58,129 nucleotides of DNA from an uncultured Planctomycetaceae bacterium (GTDB lineage Bacteria > Planctomycetota > Planctomycetia > Pirellulales > UBA1268): assembly GCA_903885565.1 (NCBI GenBank), contig CAISJI010000168.1:1-58129 (forward strand), given 5' to 3'. Positions within the stretch are counted from its first letter, which is position 1. Each line of letters begins with the position of its first letter. Below the pieces are notes generated by a model. That model ran no database searches and was not told the DNA's origin. It saw only the letters and a list, made by a program, of their open reading frames with translations. This document shows positions 42,703 to 51,130 of this stretch, piece after piece. The translations under genes were made by a program, and so were the position numbers.

Positions 42703-43788
42703 ATGAAGAGTTCGCATCGATCAGGGCATCAGCAGGGCTCCGGCAGTCGGAGCTCAGAATCGGGCTCGGCTGTGTTGGATGCTGTCGCGAAACAGCGCAG
42801 TGCTCGTCCTGTGACTCCGCTGCACGACGGCGTTGATCAGGAAGTGCTGGCGCTTGGTCGGGCTGCGATCCACGACCCCACCGCTGTCAACGCCACGGCC
42901 CCGGAGCCTCTGGCCCACGGTGCCGCCACCAGCTGGGGCAAGCTCGATTGGCCGGTGCTGCTCTGGATCGGGCTGGTTCATGGCACGGCGCTGGCGGCTC
43001 CCTTTTATTTCACCTGGTCGGGCCTGGCGATCTGTCTGGTGCTCTGCTGGGTGACGGGCAGCCTCGGCGTGTGCCTGGGATACCACCGCCTCCTCACGCA
43101 TGGCAGCTTTACGACCACCCGCTTTATCAAGCTTTTCTATGCATTTCTGGGAGGTGTTTCGGGGGAAGGCTCGGCCCTCCACTGGGTCGCCAACCATCGC
43201 AAGCACCATGCCTTCAGCGATCAGGAGGGGGACCCGCACACGCCCCGCGACGGCGGCCTGTGGTCGCACATTGTGTGGATGTTTCCCGCCCGCAAGCCAG
43301 AAGACCTGGAAGCCCACGTGAAGCGTTGGGCACCCGATCTCTACCGCGATCCAGGGATCCACTTTCTGCACAAGACATTCATCCTGTGGCATGTGCTCAT
43401 CGGCGTTGCTTTGCTGGCGACCGGTTGGGCCCTCTACGGGCGGGATGTCGGTATTTCGTGGGTGGTGTGGGGGATGGCGGTGCGGATGGTGTATGTGTTC
43501 CACGTCACGTGGTTCGTCAATTCCGCCACCCACATGTGGGGCTACCGCAACTACGAAACCTCCGACGACTCCCGTAATCTGTGGTGGGTCGGACTGCTGG
43601 CCTTTGGGGAGGGTTGGCACAACAACCATCACGCCTACCAGCGGATGGCCAAGCATGGCCATCGGTGGTGGGAAGTAGACACCACCTATTGGTCGATTCT
43701 GGCCATGGAAAAGCTCGGATTGGCATGGAATGTGGTCAAACTGCCCACCCCCGCCAGCCAGCGGAATGCCGCCCGCGGCAGAGATTGA
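42703..43788 (+). CDS. Acyl-CoA/acyl-lipid fatty acid desaturase
   Basis: Di-iron membrane enzyme inserting a double bond into an acyl chain. The 361-residue product has the three histidine boxes HRLLTH (128-133), HRKHH (165-169) and HNNHH (in GEGWHNNHHAYQ), with four transmembrane helices around them. The pattern HRLLTH/HRKHH/HNNHH fits delta-9 stearoyl-type desaturases. The N-terminal 70 residues are hydrophilic and Ser/His-rich. GGAAGGGA lies six bases before ATG 42703. It is a stand-alone gene. Confidence 0.92.
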   Translation: MKSSHRSGHQQGSGSRSSESGSAVLDAVAKQRSARPVTPLHDGVDQEVLALGRAAIHDPTAVNATAPEPLAHGAATSWGKLDWPVLLWIGLVHGTALAAPFYFTWSGLAICLVLCWVTGSLGVCLGYHRLLTHGSFTTTRFIKLFYAFLGGVSGEGSALHWVANHRKHHAFSDQEGDPHTPRDGGLWSHIVWMFPARKPEDLEAHVKRWAPDLYRDPGIHFLHKTFILWHVLIGVALLATGWALYGRDVGISWVVWGMAVRMVYVFHVTWFVNSATHMWGYRNYETSDDSRNLWWVGLLAFGEGWHNNHHAYQRMAKHGHRWWEVDTTYWSILAMEKLGLAWNVVKLPTPASQRNAARGRD

Positions 43789-43943
43789 GCCGATGGAGGG
43801 GGGGCCAGCCTCATCCCAGCAGCGGTTTCCTATGCCGCTGTTGCAAATCTGGCCTTCCCCGATAAACTTCCCAAAATCGCTGGCGGACTCGTTCGCGGCG
43901 GTTGAGAGCCCTTTGTGGCATTCTTCGCGGTGGTAATGGAGTT

Positions 43944-44019
43944 GGATGCAGCGTGCATCCGGAGTTGCCGCATCCAGAATGCCTGTCACTTACCAGGTCG
44001 CCCATTTTGGGCGTTTTTT
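43944..44019 (+). promoter_or_regulatory. Structured rpsO leader with alternative stems and a terminator
   Basis: GGATGC (43944-43949) can pair with GCATCC at 43955-43960 or, extended to TGGATGC/GCATCCA, with 43970-43976. A CCTG/CAGG stem follows (43983-43997). Then comes a complete terminator hairpin whose U-run ends five bases before the rpsO ATG. No Shine-Dalgarno is visible between hairpin and start. Confidence 0.5.
43999..44019 (+). terminator. Intrinsic terminator directly upstream of rpsO
   Basis: CGCCCA (43999-44004) pairs with TGGGCG (44008-44013) around a TT(T) loop and is followed by six T (44014-44019). It could end transcripts from upstream, or attenuate rpsO. Confidence 0.6.
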
Positions 44020-44024
44020 GGCTG

Positions 44025-44294
44025 ATGTCGCTTACGAAAGATCGCAAAACGGAACTGATCGGTGATTATCGGCGAGGGACTGCCGACACCGGCTCGGCTG
44101 AGGTTCAGATCGCCCTGCTGTCGGGGAGGATTTCTCAACTCACCGGGCACTTTAAGAAGCACTCCAAGGACTACGCCAGTCGGCGTGGCCTGCTGATGAT
44201 GGTCAGCCGCCGTCGCCGGCTGCTCGATTACCTCAAGCGCGTAACGCCGCAGCGGTATCTCGACATCATCAGTCGGTTGGAGATTCGCAAGTAG
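44025..44294 (+). CDS. rpsO: 30S ribosomal protein S15
   Basis: Primary 16S rRNA-binding protein of the 30S platform. At 89 residues it is the standard length, with GTADTGSAEVQIALLSGRISQLTGHFKKH and RRRRLLDYLKR as in all S15. Many S15 proteins repress their own mRNA; here the leader contains an intrinsic terminator and competing stems just before the ATG, which would suit such control. pnp lies downstream, the classic rpsO-pnp order, but with a 453-base gap and a hairpin between. Confidence 0.97.
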   Translation: MSLTKDRKTELIGDYRRGTADTGSAEVQIALLSGRISQLTGHFKKHSKDYASRRGLLMMVSRRRRLLDYLKRVTPQRYLDIISRLEIRK

Positions 44295-44324
44295 TTTCCG
44301 CGCTTCTCCCCGGCGGAGCATTCC

Positions 44325-44352
44325 CGGCTCGTCGCGTCTTGATCGCGAGCCG
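44325..44352 (+). terminator. Hairpin after rpsO
   Basis: CGGCTCG (44325-44331) pairs with CGAGCCG (44346-44352). There is no U-run. It may separate rpsO from pnp. Confidence 0.4.
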
Positions 44353-44747
44353 TGGGTGGTCTCCTAGGCTCAAGCGTAGTCGGATGGTGAGAAGAAGATC
44401 GGGGGGGCGTTTGGGGACACGCGTCGTTCCCTGACGCCGGCGATCAGGAATGATGTGGGGTTGGTTTCCCCTTGAAAGCCGCGGTGGTTTTTGCCGCGGT
44501 CGGCTGGTGCCGTTGTGAGTGGTGGCTGTGGCCGCCGTCGGTTCTGGTCTGGAGCAACTTCAAGCCACGGCTTGCAGGCACCTTCGGTGCCTCCCGAGTG
44601 TGGTCGGCCCCGTCTTGGGCTCTTTCGAAGCTGCTTCTGCCGGGGGCTCTGGCGAGGGGCTCCGGGGCAGCCGGAGGGTGGTGTGTCTGGTGTTGGTTGG
44701 GATGTGAAAGTGGATTGCTGGGACGAGGAAGAACAAGAAAGAAAAAC
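44353..44747 (+). other. Long G/T-rich pnp leader
   Basis: 395 bases between the hairpin after rpsO and the pnp ATG, rich in G and T runs, with a CCGCGG/CCGCGG inverted pair (44479-44484, 44494-44499). An in-frame extension of pnp into it (from 44472) would be Trp/Cys-rich and is not protein-like, so I treat it as untranslated leader. No known riboswitch is recognised. Confidence 0.45.
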
Positions 44748-46904
44748 ATGAAAAAGCGAGTTGAAAGAACGTTTGGCGACCAGGTTTTGAGCATGGAGAC
44801 CGGTCAGCTGGCCAAGCAGGCCGCCGGATGCGTTTTGGTGCGCTACGGCGAGACTTCGGTCATCGTGGCCGCCGCCACCGGAACCCCCCGTATGGGCATC
44901 GATTTTTTTCCGCTCACCTGCGACTACCGCGAGCGTTCCGCCGCGGCCGGCAAGTTTCCCGGTGGCTTCCTCAAGCGTGAGGGTCGGCCCACCATGAAGG
45001 AAACGCTCACCAGCCGCTTGATGGATCGCCCGATCCGGCCCCTCTTTCCTGACGGCTTCTTTGACGAAGTGCAGATTCAGGCTTCCGTGCTCTCCAGCGA
45101 CCGGCAAAACGATGGCGACGTGCTGGCCATGAATGGCGCCTCGGCTGCGTTGTCTGTTTCGCCACTCCCCTTTCGTGGTCCACTCGGTAGTGTTCGCGTG
45201 GCCCAGATCGACGGGCAGTTTGTTCCATTTCCCACGCAGGATCAGCTCGAAGAGAGCGATCTGGACCTGATCGTTTCGGGCAGCGAGACGGCCGTGCTGA
45301 TGATCGAGGGCTTCGCCCGCGAGATGCCGGAAGACCGCATGTTTCAGGCGATCGAATTTGCCCACCGGATCATCCGCGAACTCTGTGCCATGCAGCATGA
45401 ACTGGTGGCCCAGGCTGGCAAGCCGAAGAAGGAATACACGCTGGCCGATTACAGCGGCCTGCGGGAGCGTCTCGCCAGGGGCTATCTCAGCGAGTTGAAG
45501 GTGGCCAAGAGTGCTGCTGTCAAGCATGAGCGTGGTCAGGCTGTGAAGGCCCTCCGCGAACGTGCCCGAGCGGGCGAGGCCCCACTGGAACCAGCCGCCA
45601 CAGCCAAGGTTGGCGATGCCGGCGGCGTCAGCGATGCCGATTTCTCGCATGTCTGGCACGCGCTTGAGGAGCGTGCTGTGCGGGAGCTGATTCTGGAAGG
45701 GAAGCGGCCTGACGGTCGCGACTACACCTCCCTCCGTCCCATTGCCTGCGAGGTCGATCTGTTGCCCCGAGTGCACGGCTCGTCGCTCTTCCAGCGCGGT
45801 GAAACCCAGGCCCTCATCACCGTGACTCTCGGAACGGGTAAAGATGAGCAGCGCGTTGATGGTCTGATCGAAGAGTATTCCAAGAAGTTCATGCTCGACT
45901 ACTACTTCCCCTCGTTCTCGGTGGGGGAAGTTCGCCCGATCCGCGGTCCGGGGCGGCGGGAAATCGGCCACGGTGCGCTCGCAGAGCGGAGCGTGAAGCC
46001 GGTCCTGCCCGATCCCGACACGTTTCCCTACACGATCCGCGTGCTCTCCGACATCCTCGAGTCGAACGGCTCCAGTTCGATGGCATCGGTGTGCGGTGCA
46101 ACGCTCGGCCTGATGGCGGCCGGTGTGCCGATCTCCAATCCGGTGGCTGGGATCTCGGTTGGGCTGGTCAAGGAATCGGAGTCGAAGTGGGTGCTCCTCA
46201 CCGACATTATCGGTGATGAGGATCACTACGGCGACATGGACTTCAAGATCGCCGGTACCCCTACGGGCATCACCGGCATTCAGTTGGATCTCAAGATCGA
46301 CGGCATTTCGCCGGCGATCATCGAGGCCACGCTGCGGCAGTCCCGTGAGGCACGGCTCGAGATTCTGCGGGAGATGCTGACGGCTATCCGCCGGCCACGG
46401 GCCGAGATTTCCCCGTGGGCCCCCCGCCTGCTGCGGACCCGTATCGATCCGGAGAAGATCGGTTTGCTCATCGGCCCCGGCGGCAAGACCATCCGGGCCA
46501 TTCAGGAGTCGACCGGAGCGAGTATCGAGGTGGATGATGATGGCACCGTCACGGTGGCCAGCCACGACGCCGAGGGCGCCATGGCAGCCATGGGCAAGAT
46601 CGAGGCCCTGACGGCATCGATCCAGGTGGGCCGCGTCTATGAAGGGCGCGTCACCAGCATCAAGGACTTCGGCGCCTTCATTGAACTGGTGCCGGGCAAG
46701 GACGGGCTGTGCCACATCAGCGAACTCTCGGATGAATATGTTTCGAGTGTGGCCGATGTGTGCCGGGTCGGCGACATGATGCGGGTCAAGGTGATCGCCG
46801 TCGACGATCAGGACCGCGTCAAACTCAGCCGTCGTGTTGCCATGCGGGAGCTTGCCGAAGGTGGCAAGCCGGCCGAAGGCGGCAACGAAGCCAAGCCCAA
46901 TTGA
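44748..46904 (+). CDS. pnp: Polyribonucleotide nucleotidyltransferase (PNPase)
   Basis: Phosphorolytic 3'-5' exoribonuclease of RNA turnover. The 718-residue product has two RNase PH domains (first from MKKRVERTFGDQVLSMETGQLA, second around KRPDGRDYTSLRPIACEVDLLPRVHGSSLFQRGETQAL), a helical linker, a KH domain (IGLLIGPGGKTIRAIQESTG) and an S1 domain (GRVYEGRVTSIKDFGAFIEL). Length is normal. The ATG at 44748 is preceded by purine-rich GAGGAAG and AAGAAAG. The long upstream leader resembles leaders used for PNPase autoregulation in other bacteria, but no specific site is proven here. Confidence 0.96.
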   Translation: MKKRVERTFGDQVLSMETGQLAKQAAGCVLVRYGETSVIVAAATGTPRMGIDFFPLTCDYRERSAAAGKFPGGFLKREGRPTMKETLTSRLMDRPIRPLFPDGFFDEVQIQASVLSSDRQNDGDVLAMNGASAALSVSPLPFRGPLGSVRVAQIDGQFVPFPTQDQLEESDLDLIVSGSETAVLMIEGFAREMPEDRMFQAIEFAHRIIRELCAMQHELVAQAGKPKKEYTLADYSGLRERLARGYLSELKVAKSAAVKHERGQAVKALRERARAGEAPLEPAATAKVGDAGGVSDADFSHVWHALEERAVRELILEGKRPDGRDYTSLRPIACEVDLLPRVHGSSLFQRGETQALITVTLGTGKDEQRVDGLIEEYSKKFMLDYYFPSFSVGEVRPIRGPGRREIGHGALAERSVKPVLPDPDTFPYTIRVLSDILESNGSSSMASVCGATLGLMAAGVPISNPVAGISVGLVKESESKWVLLTDIIGDEDHYGDMDFKIAGTPTGITGIQLDLKIDGISPAIIEATLRQSREARLEILREMLTAIRRPRAEISPWAPRLLRTRIDPEKIGLLIGPGGKTIRAIQESTGASIEVDDDGTVTVASHDAEGAMAAMGKIEALTASIQVGRVYEGRVTSIKDFGAFIELVPGKDGLCHISELSDEYVSSVADVCRVGDMMRVKVIAVDDQDRVKLSRRVAMRELAEGGKPAEGGNEAKPN

Positions 46905-46946
46905 TCGGACAGGCCTCCTCGGAATCCTCCCAGAGCAGATGCGGCC

Positions 46947-47714
46947 ATGTCCTCCGATGATGAGCCGGGCCGCCCTCGGGCGGAAACGTATGCGGAATTT
47001 GCGGCTCTCGTGGGCGCTTTGGCCCACGAGATCCGCAATCCGCTTTCCACGATACGGCTCAACATGGAGCTGCTGGCAGAGGACTTCGAAAAGACCGATT
47101 CGGAATCGCCTACCAAGCAGCGCGATCGCCGGGCGCGGGCCAAGATTGAATTGGTCCGCCAGGAATGCGACCGGTTGCAGAAGCTGCTGGGCGATTTCCT
47201 CGATTTCGCCCGGCAGGAGTCGCTGGCTCTGGAGCCGGGGAATCTGAACACGGAAATCGAGCAGTTGCTCGACTTTTTCGCGCCGCTGGCCCGCGAAGCG
47301 CAGGTTGAGATGGTGCGCTATCTCGACCCCGAACTGCCCACGGTCCGGCTCGATCGGGAGACGTTCCGCTCGGCGGTTCTCAACCTGCTGCTCAACGCTC
47401 TGCAGGCGATGGAGGCCGGCGGACAATTGGTGGTGCGCACCAGGCCGGCAGGGCTGGGGGTCGTACTGGAACTGATCGACACCGGCGCGGGGATGGACGA
47501 GGAGACGCTCGCCAAGGTGTTTCGCGCCTTCTATTCGACCAAGCAGGGTGGGTCTGGACTGGGTTTGCCCACGGCGCGGAAAATCATCGAGGCTCACGGG
47601 GGTACGATCGACATCGAGAGCGCCCCGGCCCGGGGAACCAAGGTCACGATCTGGCTCCCCGCCCCGCCCCGCCTCCCCACCACAGAGAAGCCCCGCCAGA
47701 AGCTTGTCTGCTGA
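46947..47714 (+). CDS. Soluble NtrB-like sensor histidine kinase
   Basis: The 255-residue product has only kinase core parts. The dimerisation H-box is [20 protein letters not shown] with phospho-acceptor His27. The N-box is [10 protein letters not shown], and the G-boxes are DTGAGM and [19 protein letters not shown]. There is no sensor or membrane domain, so it probably responds to a partner protein or cytoplasmic state. It lies 42 bases after pnp and 64 bases before the NtrC-like regulator, its likely cognate partner. Confidence 0.88.
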   Translation: MSSDDEPGRPRAETYAEFAALVGALAHEIRNPLSTIRLNMELLAEDFEKTDSESPTKQRDRRARAKIELVRQECDRLQKLLGDFLDFARQESLALEPGNLNTEIEQLLDFFAPLAREAQVEMVRYLDPELPTVRLDRETFRSAVLNLLLNALQAMEAGGQLVVRTRPAGLGVVLELIDTGAGMDEETLAKVFRAFYSTKQGGSGLGLPTARKIIEAHGGTIDIESAPARGTKVTIWLPAPPRLPTTEKPRQKLVC

Positions 47715-47778
47715 TGAAGCGGGAATCTCCTTTGCCCGCAACTGGACGTCCCACCGTGCCACTCGTACGATCGCTGTC

Positions 47779-49227
47779 ATGCCAACACCGCGCGACCCTC
47801 ATCCTTCTTCCAGCCCGCCGGCGGCCGACGCTGGATCCCAGCGGCTGGTGCGCGTGCTCGTCGTCGACAACGACATTGTGCATGCTCGTACCATGGGCGA
47901 GGGGCTCGCTCGCCTCGGCTACCAGTGCGTGATCGCCGGCAGTGGCTCGGAGGGAGCCAAGAAGATCCAGCAGGAGGTCTTCGATGTTGTCGTCACCGAT
48001 CTGATGATGAACGACATCGGCGGCTTGGAAATCCTGTCCCGGGCCAAGGCCGTGTCGGCGGAAACCGAGGTGATCGTTGTCACCGGCCATGGCACCGTGC
48101 CCTCGGCTGTGGCCGCCATGCAGCAGGGAGCCTTCACCTACCTGCAAAAGCCGCTCGATCTGGGGCATCTGCGGGCGGCTGTCGAACGTGCCTCCGAGGG
48201 CATCCGGCTCAAGCGCCAGAATCTGGAGCTCAACCAGCGGCTGGATGAAAAATTCGGTTTTGAGGGTGTGGTGGGCTCGAGTTCGCAGATGCTGACGCTG
48301 ATCGAACGGCTCAAACGCATCGCTCCCACCGATGCCACGGTACTGATCCAGGGTGAAACCGGCACTGGCAAGGAACTTGTGGCGCAGGCGATTCATCAGA
48401 ACAGCCCGCGGAAACACAAGCCGTTCGTGGCGCTCAATTGCGCTGCACTCAGTGAGAACATTCTCGAGAGCGAGCTGTTTGGCCATGTGCGGGGGGCCTT
48501 CACCGATGCCTCAAGTGACCGCATGGGCAAGTTTGAATATGCCAACGGCGGCACGCTCTTTCTGGATGAGGTGGGCGACATGCCGATGGCCACGCAGATC
48601 AAATTGCTGCGCGTGCTTGAGTCGAGCGAGATCACCCGTGTCGGGTCGAACGCGCCGCTGCGGGTGAACGTGCGGATCCTCTCGGCCACCAACCGCAACC
48701 TGGAAGATGCTGTGGCTGCAGGCGGCTTCCGCAGCGATCTCTACCACCGCTTCAAGGTGGTGACGATCGCCATCCCCACGCTGCGCGAGCGGGCCGCCGA
48801 CATTCCGCTTTTGATCGAGCATTTCGTACGGCACTTTGCCCGCCGCCACAACAAATCGATCAAGGGGATGTCGCTGGCAGCCCGCGTCAAATTGGGTGCC
48901 TTTGCCTGGCCGGGCAACGTGCGGCAGCTTCGCAATGTGATCGAGAGCATGGTGGTGGTCGACTGCGACGAGATGCTCGATCTCGACGACCTCCCGCTGG
49001 AGCTGGAACCGGCAGCCACGGTGCCCGTCGCCGGAGGGGCTGCCGCGCCGATCGAGATGCAGGCCGGTTTGGCCGCGTTGGTCGGCCGCCCGCTGGAGGA
49101 AGTGGAGCGGATCTTCATTGGGGAAACGCTCAAGCTGACCGGCGGCAATCGGGAGCAGGCGGCGGAACTCCTCGGCATCGGGGAACGGACGCTCTATCGC
49201 AAAATCAAGGAGTTCCAGCTTTCCTAA
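47779..49227 (+). CDS. NtrC-family sigma-54-dependent response regulator
   Basis: The 482-residue product has an N-terminal receiver domain with Asp30 and Asp32 (VVDND), phospho-acceptor Asp74 (VTDLMMND) and Lys124. An AAA+ domain follows with Walker A GETGTGKE (192-199) and [10 protein letters not shown]. The Fis-type HTH is [23 protein letters not shown]. The sigma-54 contact loop reads GAFTDA (239-244) where GAFTGA is usual. The start ATG 47779 removes an Arg/Pro/Ser-rich upstream stretch that overlaps the kinase gene. Together with the upstream kinase it forms a two-component system; targets are unknown. Confidence 0.92.
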   Translation: MPTPRDPHPSSSPPAADAGSQRLVRVLVVDNDIVHARTMGEGLARLGYQCVIAGSGSEGAKKIQQEVFDVVVTDLMMNDIGGLEILSRAKAVSAETEVIVVTGHGTVPSAVAAMQQGAFTYLQKPLDLGHLRAAVERASEGIRLKRQNLELNQRLDEKFGFEGVVGSSSQMLTLIERLKRIAPTDATVLIQGETGTGKELVAQAIHQNSPRKHKPFVALNCAALSENILESELFGHVRGAFTDASSDRMGKFEYANGGTLFLDEVGDMPMATQIKLLRVLESSEITRVGSNAPLRVNVRILSATNRNLEDAVAAGGFRSDLYHRFKVVTIAIPTLRERAADIPLLIEHFVRHFARRHNKSIKGMSLAARVKLGAFAWPGNVRQLRNVIESMVVVDCDEMLDLDDLPLELEPAATVPVAGGAAAPIEMQAGLAALVGRPLEEVERIFIGETLKLTGGNREQAAELLGIGERTLYRKIKEFQLS

Positions 49228-49267
49228 GCCCGTAGGCTGTGCGGGCGTGGGATCGGGAAAAGCTTTG

Positions 49268-51070
49268 ATGGGCAGGATTCACAGGTTGCCGCTCTCGGTT
49301 GTCAACCGGATCGCCGCAGGCGAGGTGGTGGAGCGGCCGGCGAGTGTCGTCAAAGAACTTCTGGAGAACGCCCTCGATTCAGGCCCCACGCGCATCGATG
49401 TGTCGCTGGAACAGGGGGGGATTGGTCTGGTGCGCGTTGTCGATGATGGCAGCGGTATCGAGCCAGAGGATCTGCCGCTGGCGGTGTCGACCCATGCCAC
49501 GAGCAAATTGCGCGTGGCCGAGGATCTGGAACATATCGGCACCCTCGGATTCCGTGGCGAGGCGCTGGCATCCATCAGCGAGGTGGCCCGGGTGGTGCTT
49601 CGCTCACGCACCCCCACTGCCGGTCATGGGGCCTCGATTGAGGTCAATGGCGGCCAGATGGGAGAAGTGACTCCCGAGGGATGTGCCTTGGGAACCACGG
49701 TGGAGGTGCACCAACTCTTCGCCAACGTGCCGGCCCGGCGGGCGTTTTTACGGGCGGCCCCCACCGAGTGGTCGCACGCCTCCGAAGCCTTTGTGCGCAC
49801 CGCTCTGGCCCACCCGGCGGTGGCCATGACGCTCTCCCACAACGGCCGCCGGGTGCATGATCTGATTGGGGCGGATCGCTGGCGAACGCGGGTCGGCGGA
49901 CTCTATGGGCAGGCCCTGGCCGACCGACTGCTGGAAGTGGAGGCACACGACGGCGAGATTTCCGTGCATGGGCTGGTGGGCCGGCCGGAGGATGATGTGG
50001 CTGGCACGCGGTTGCAGCACCTGTTTGTGAGTGGACGGCCCTTCCGGGATCGCTCGATTCTCCATGCGGTGCAGGAGGCCTATCGGGGCGTGCTGCTCTC
50101 GGGCCGGCAGCCGATTGTGTTTCTGCGGTTTGAGCTTCCCCCCGACATGGTCGATGTCAACGTCCACCCCGCCAAGATGGAGGTGCGGTTTCGCGAGCCG
50201 TCTCGTCTCTACAGGCTGGTCCTCTCCTGTCTGCGGACGAAATTTCTGGTCAGTGATCTGCGCACGCCGCTGGTGCCTCCCGCGGAACTCCCCCCATACT
50301 CCGCCGCTGGCGGCCCCCCTTCCCTGCCGGTCCAGCGCCTTGAAGCTGGTCTCGCCCCGTGGTTTGGTCAGCCCGAGCGCGCCGAATTGTCGAGGCCGTG
50401 GCCGGTGGACGCGGCAGCAGATCAGCCCGCAGGCCACGATCCATTCCTGCCTGCCAGGCCCGGTTCCGATCTGGGCCCCGCTCCTGTTCAAGCGGCCGCA
50501 GCGGAGCGGGCCGTGCAGATGCACAACCGCTACCTCATCGTGGAAACCGCCGAGGGAATCGAGGTCATTGATCAGCATGCCCTCCACGAGCGGGTTCTCT
50601 ACGAGGCCCTCAAGTCGTCCGTGGCCGCCGGAAATCTCGAGGTGCAGCCGCTGTTGATCCCCGAGCCTGTCGACCTGTCGCCGGCCGATCTGGAGGTGGT
50701 CACGGAGCATGCCGCGACGCTTGAGCGGGCCGGGCTGCGGATCGAACCCTTTGGGGGCTCCACTGTGATCGTGACCTCCACGCCGGTGCTGGCAGGAAAT
50801 ACGCCCGCCGAGACGCTGCTGCGGGAGGTGGTTGATCGTCTGGCGGCATTGTCTACCGCAGCCGATTCGGGCATGCTCGTGGATGAGGTGCTGCACAGCT
50901 TGGCCTGTCGGGCGGCGATCAAGGCGGGCAATCCGCTCTCGCAGCCGGAGATCGATGCCCTGGTGCGGGATCGGCATGCAATAGGGACTTCCCACCATTG
51001 TCCGCATGGCCGGCCGACATCGCTGACGCTGTCGCGGCAGGAACTCGACCGCCAATTTCGCCGGACCTGA
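49268..51070 (+). CDS. mutL: DNA mismatch repair protein MutL (endonuclease type)
   Basis: GHKL ATPase linking MutS to strand removal. The 600-residue product starts with IHRLPLSVVNRIAAGEVVERPASVVKELLENALDSG (ATP-binding Asn in ENALD at 33-37) and continues with GFRGEALASI and VNVHPAKMEVRF. The C-terminal domain carries the nicking-endonuclease motif DQHA-LH-E-RVLY-E, with CPHGRP near the end as a metal-binding element. It should therefore nick DNA itself, as in bacteria without MutH. ATG 49268 is preferred over GTG 49247. No mutS lies in the window. Confidence 0.95.
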   Translation: MGRIHRLPLSVVNRIAAGEVVERPASVVKELLENALDSGPTRIDVSLEQGGIGLVRVVDDGSGIEPEDLPLAVSTHATSKLRVAEDLEHIGTLGFRGEALASISEVARVVLRSRTPTAGHGASIEVNGGQMGEVTPEGCALGTTVEVHQLFANVPARRAFLRAAPTEWSHASEAFVRTALAHPAVAMTLSHNGRRVHDLIGADRWRTRVGGLYGQALADRLLEVEAHDGEISVHGLVGRPEDDVAGTRLQHLFVSGRPFRDRSILHAVQEAYRGVLLSGRQPIVFLRFELPPDMVDVNVHPAKMEVRFREPSRLYRLVLSCLRTKFLVSDLRTPLVPPAELPPYSAAGGPPSLPVQRLEAGLAPWFGQPERAELSRPWPVDAAADQPAGHDPFLPARPGSDLGPAPVQAAAAERAVQMHNRYLIVETAEGIEVIDQHALHERVLYEALKSSVAAGNLEVQPLLIPEPVDLSPADLEVVTEHAATLERAGLRIEPFGGSTVIVTSTPVLAGNTPAETLLREVVDRLAALSTAADSGMLVDEVLHSLACRAAIKAGNPLSQPEIDALVRDRHAIGTSHHCPHGRPTSLTLSRQELDRQFRRT

Positions 51071-51130
51071 TTCGCCCGTTTTTTTTCAGCTGTTGATGAG
51101 CACACCAACCAAGGGAACCGGGACACCACG

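Noticed and set aside
44472-44747. N-terminal extension of PNPase
   Set aside because: The extension is Trp/Cys-rich and unlike any PNPase; the conserved protein begins at ATG 44748.
44370-47780. Very long minus-strand open frame (over 1100 codons) opposite pnp and the histidine kinase
   Set aside because: Its translation is a His/Arg/Gln-rich mirror of the high-GC coding strand, with no domain or start signal. pnp and the kinase on the plus strand are unmistakable.
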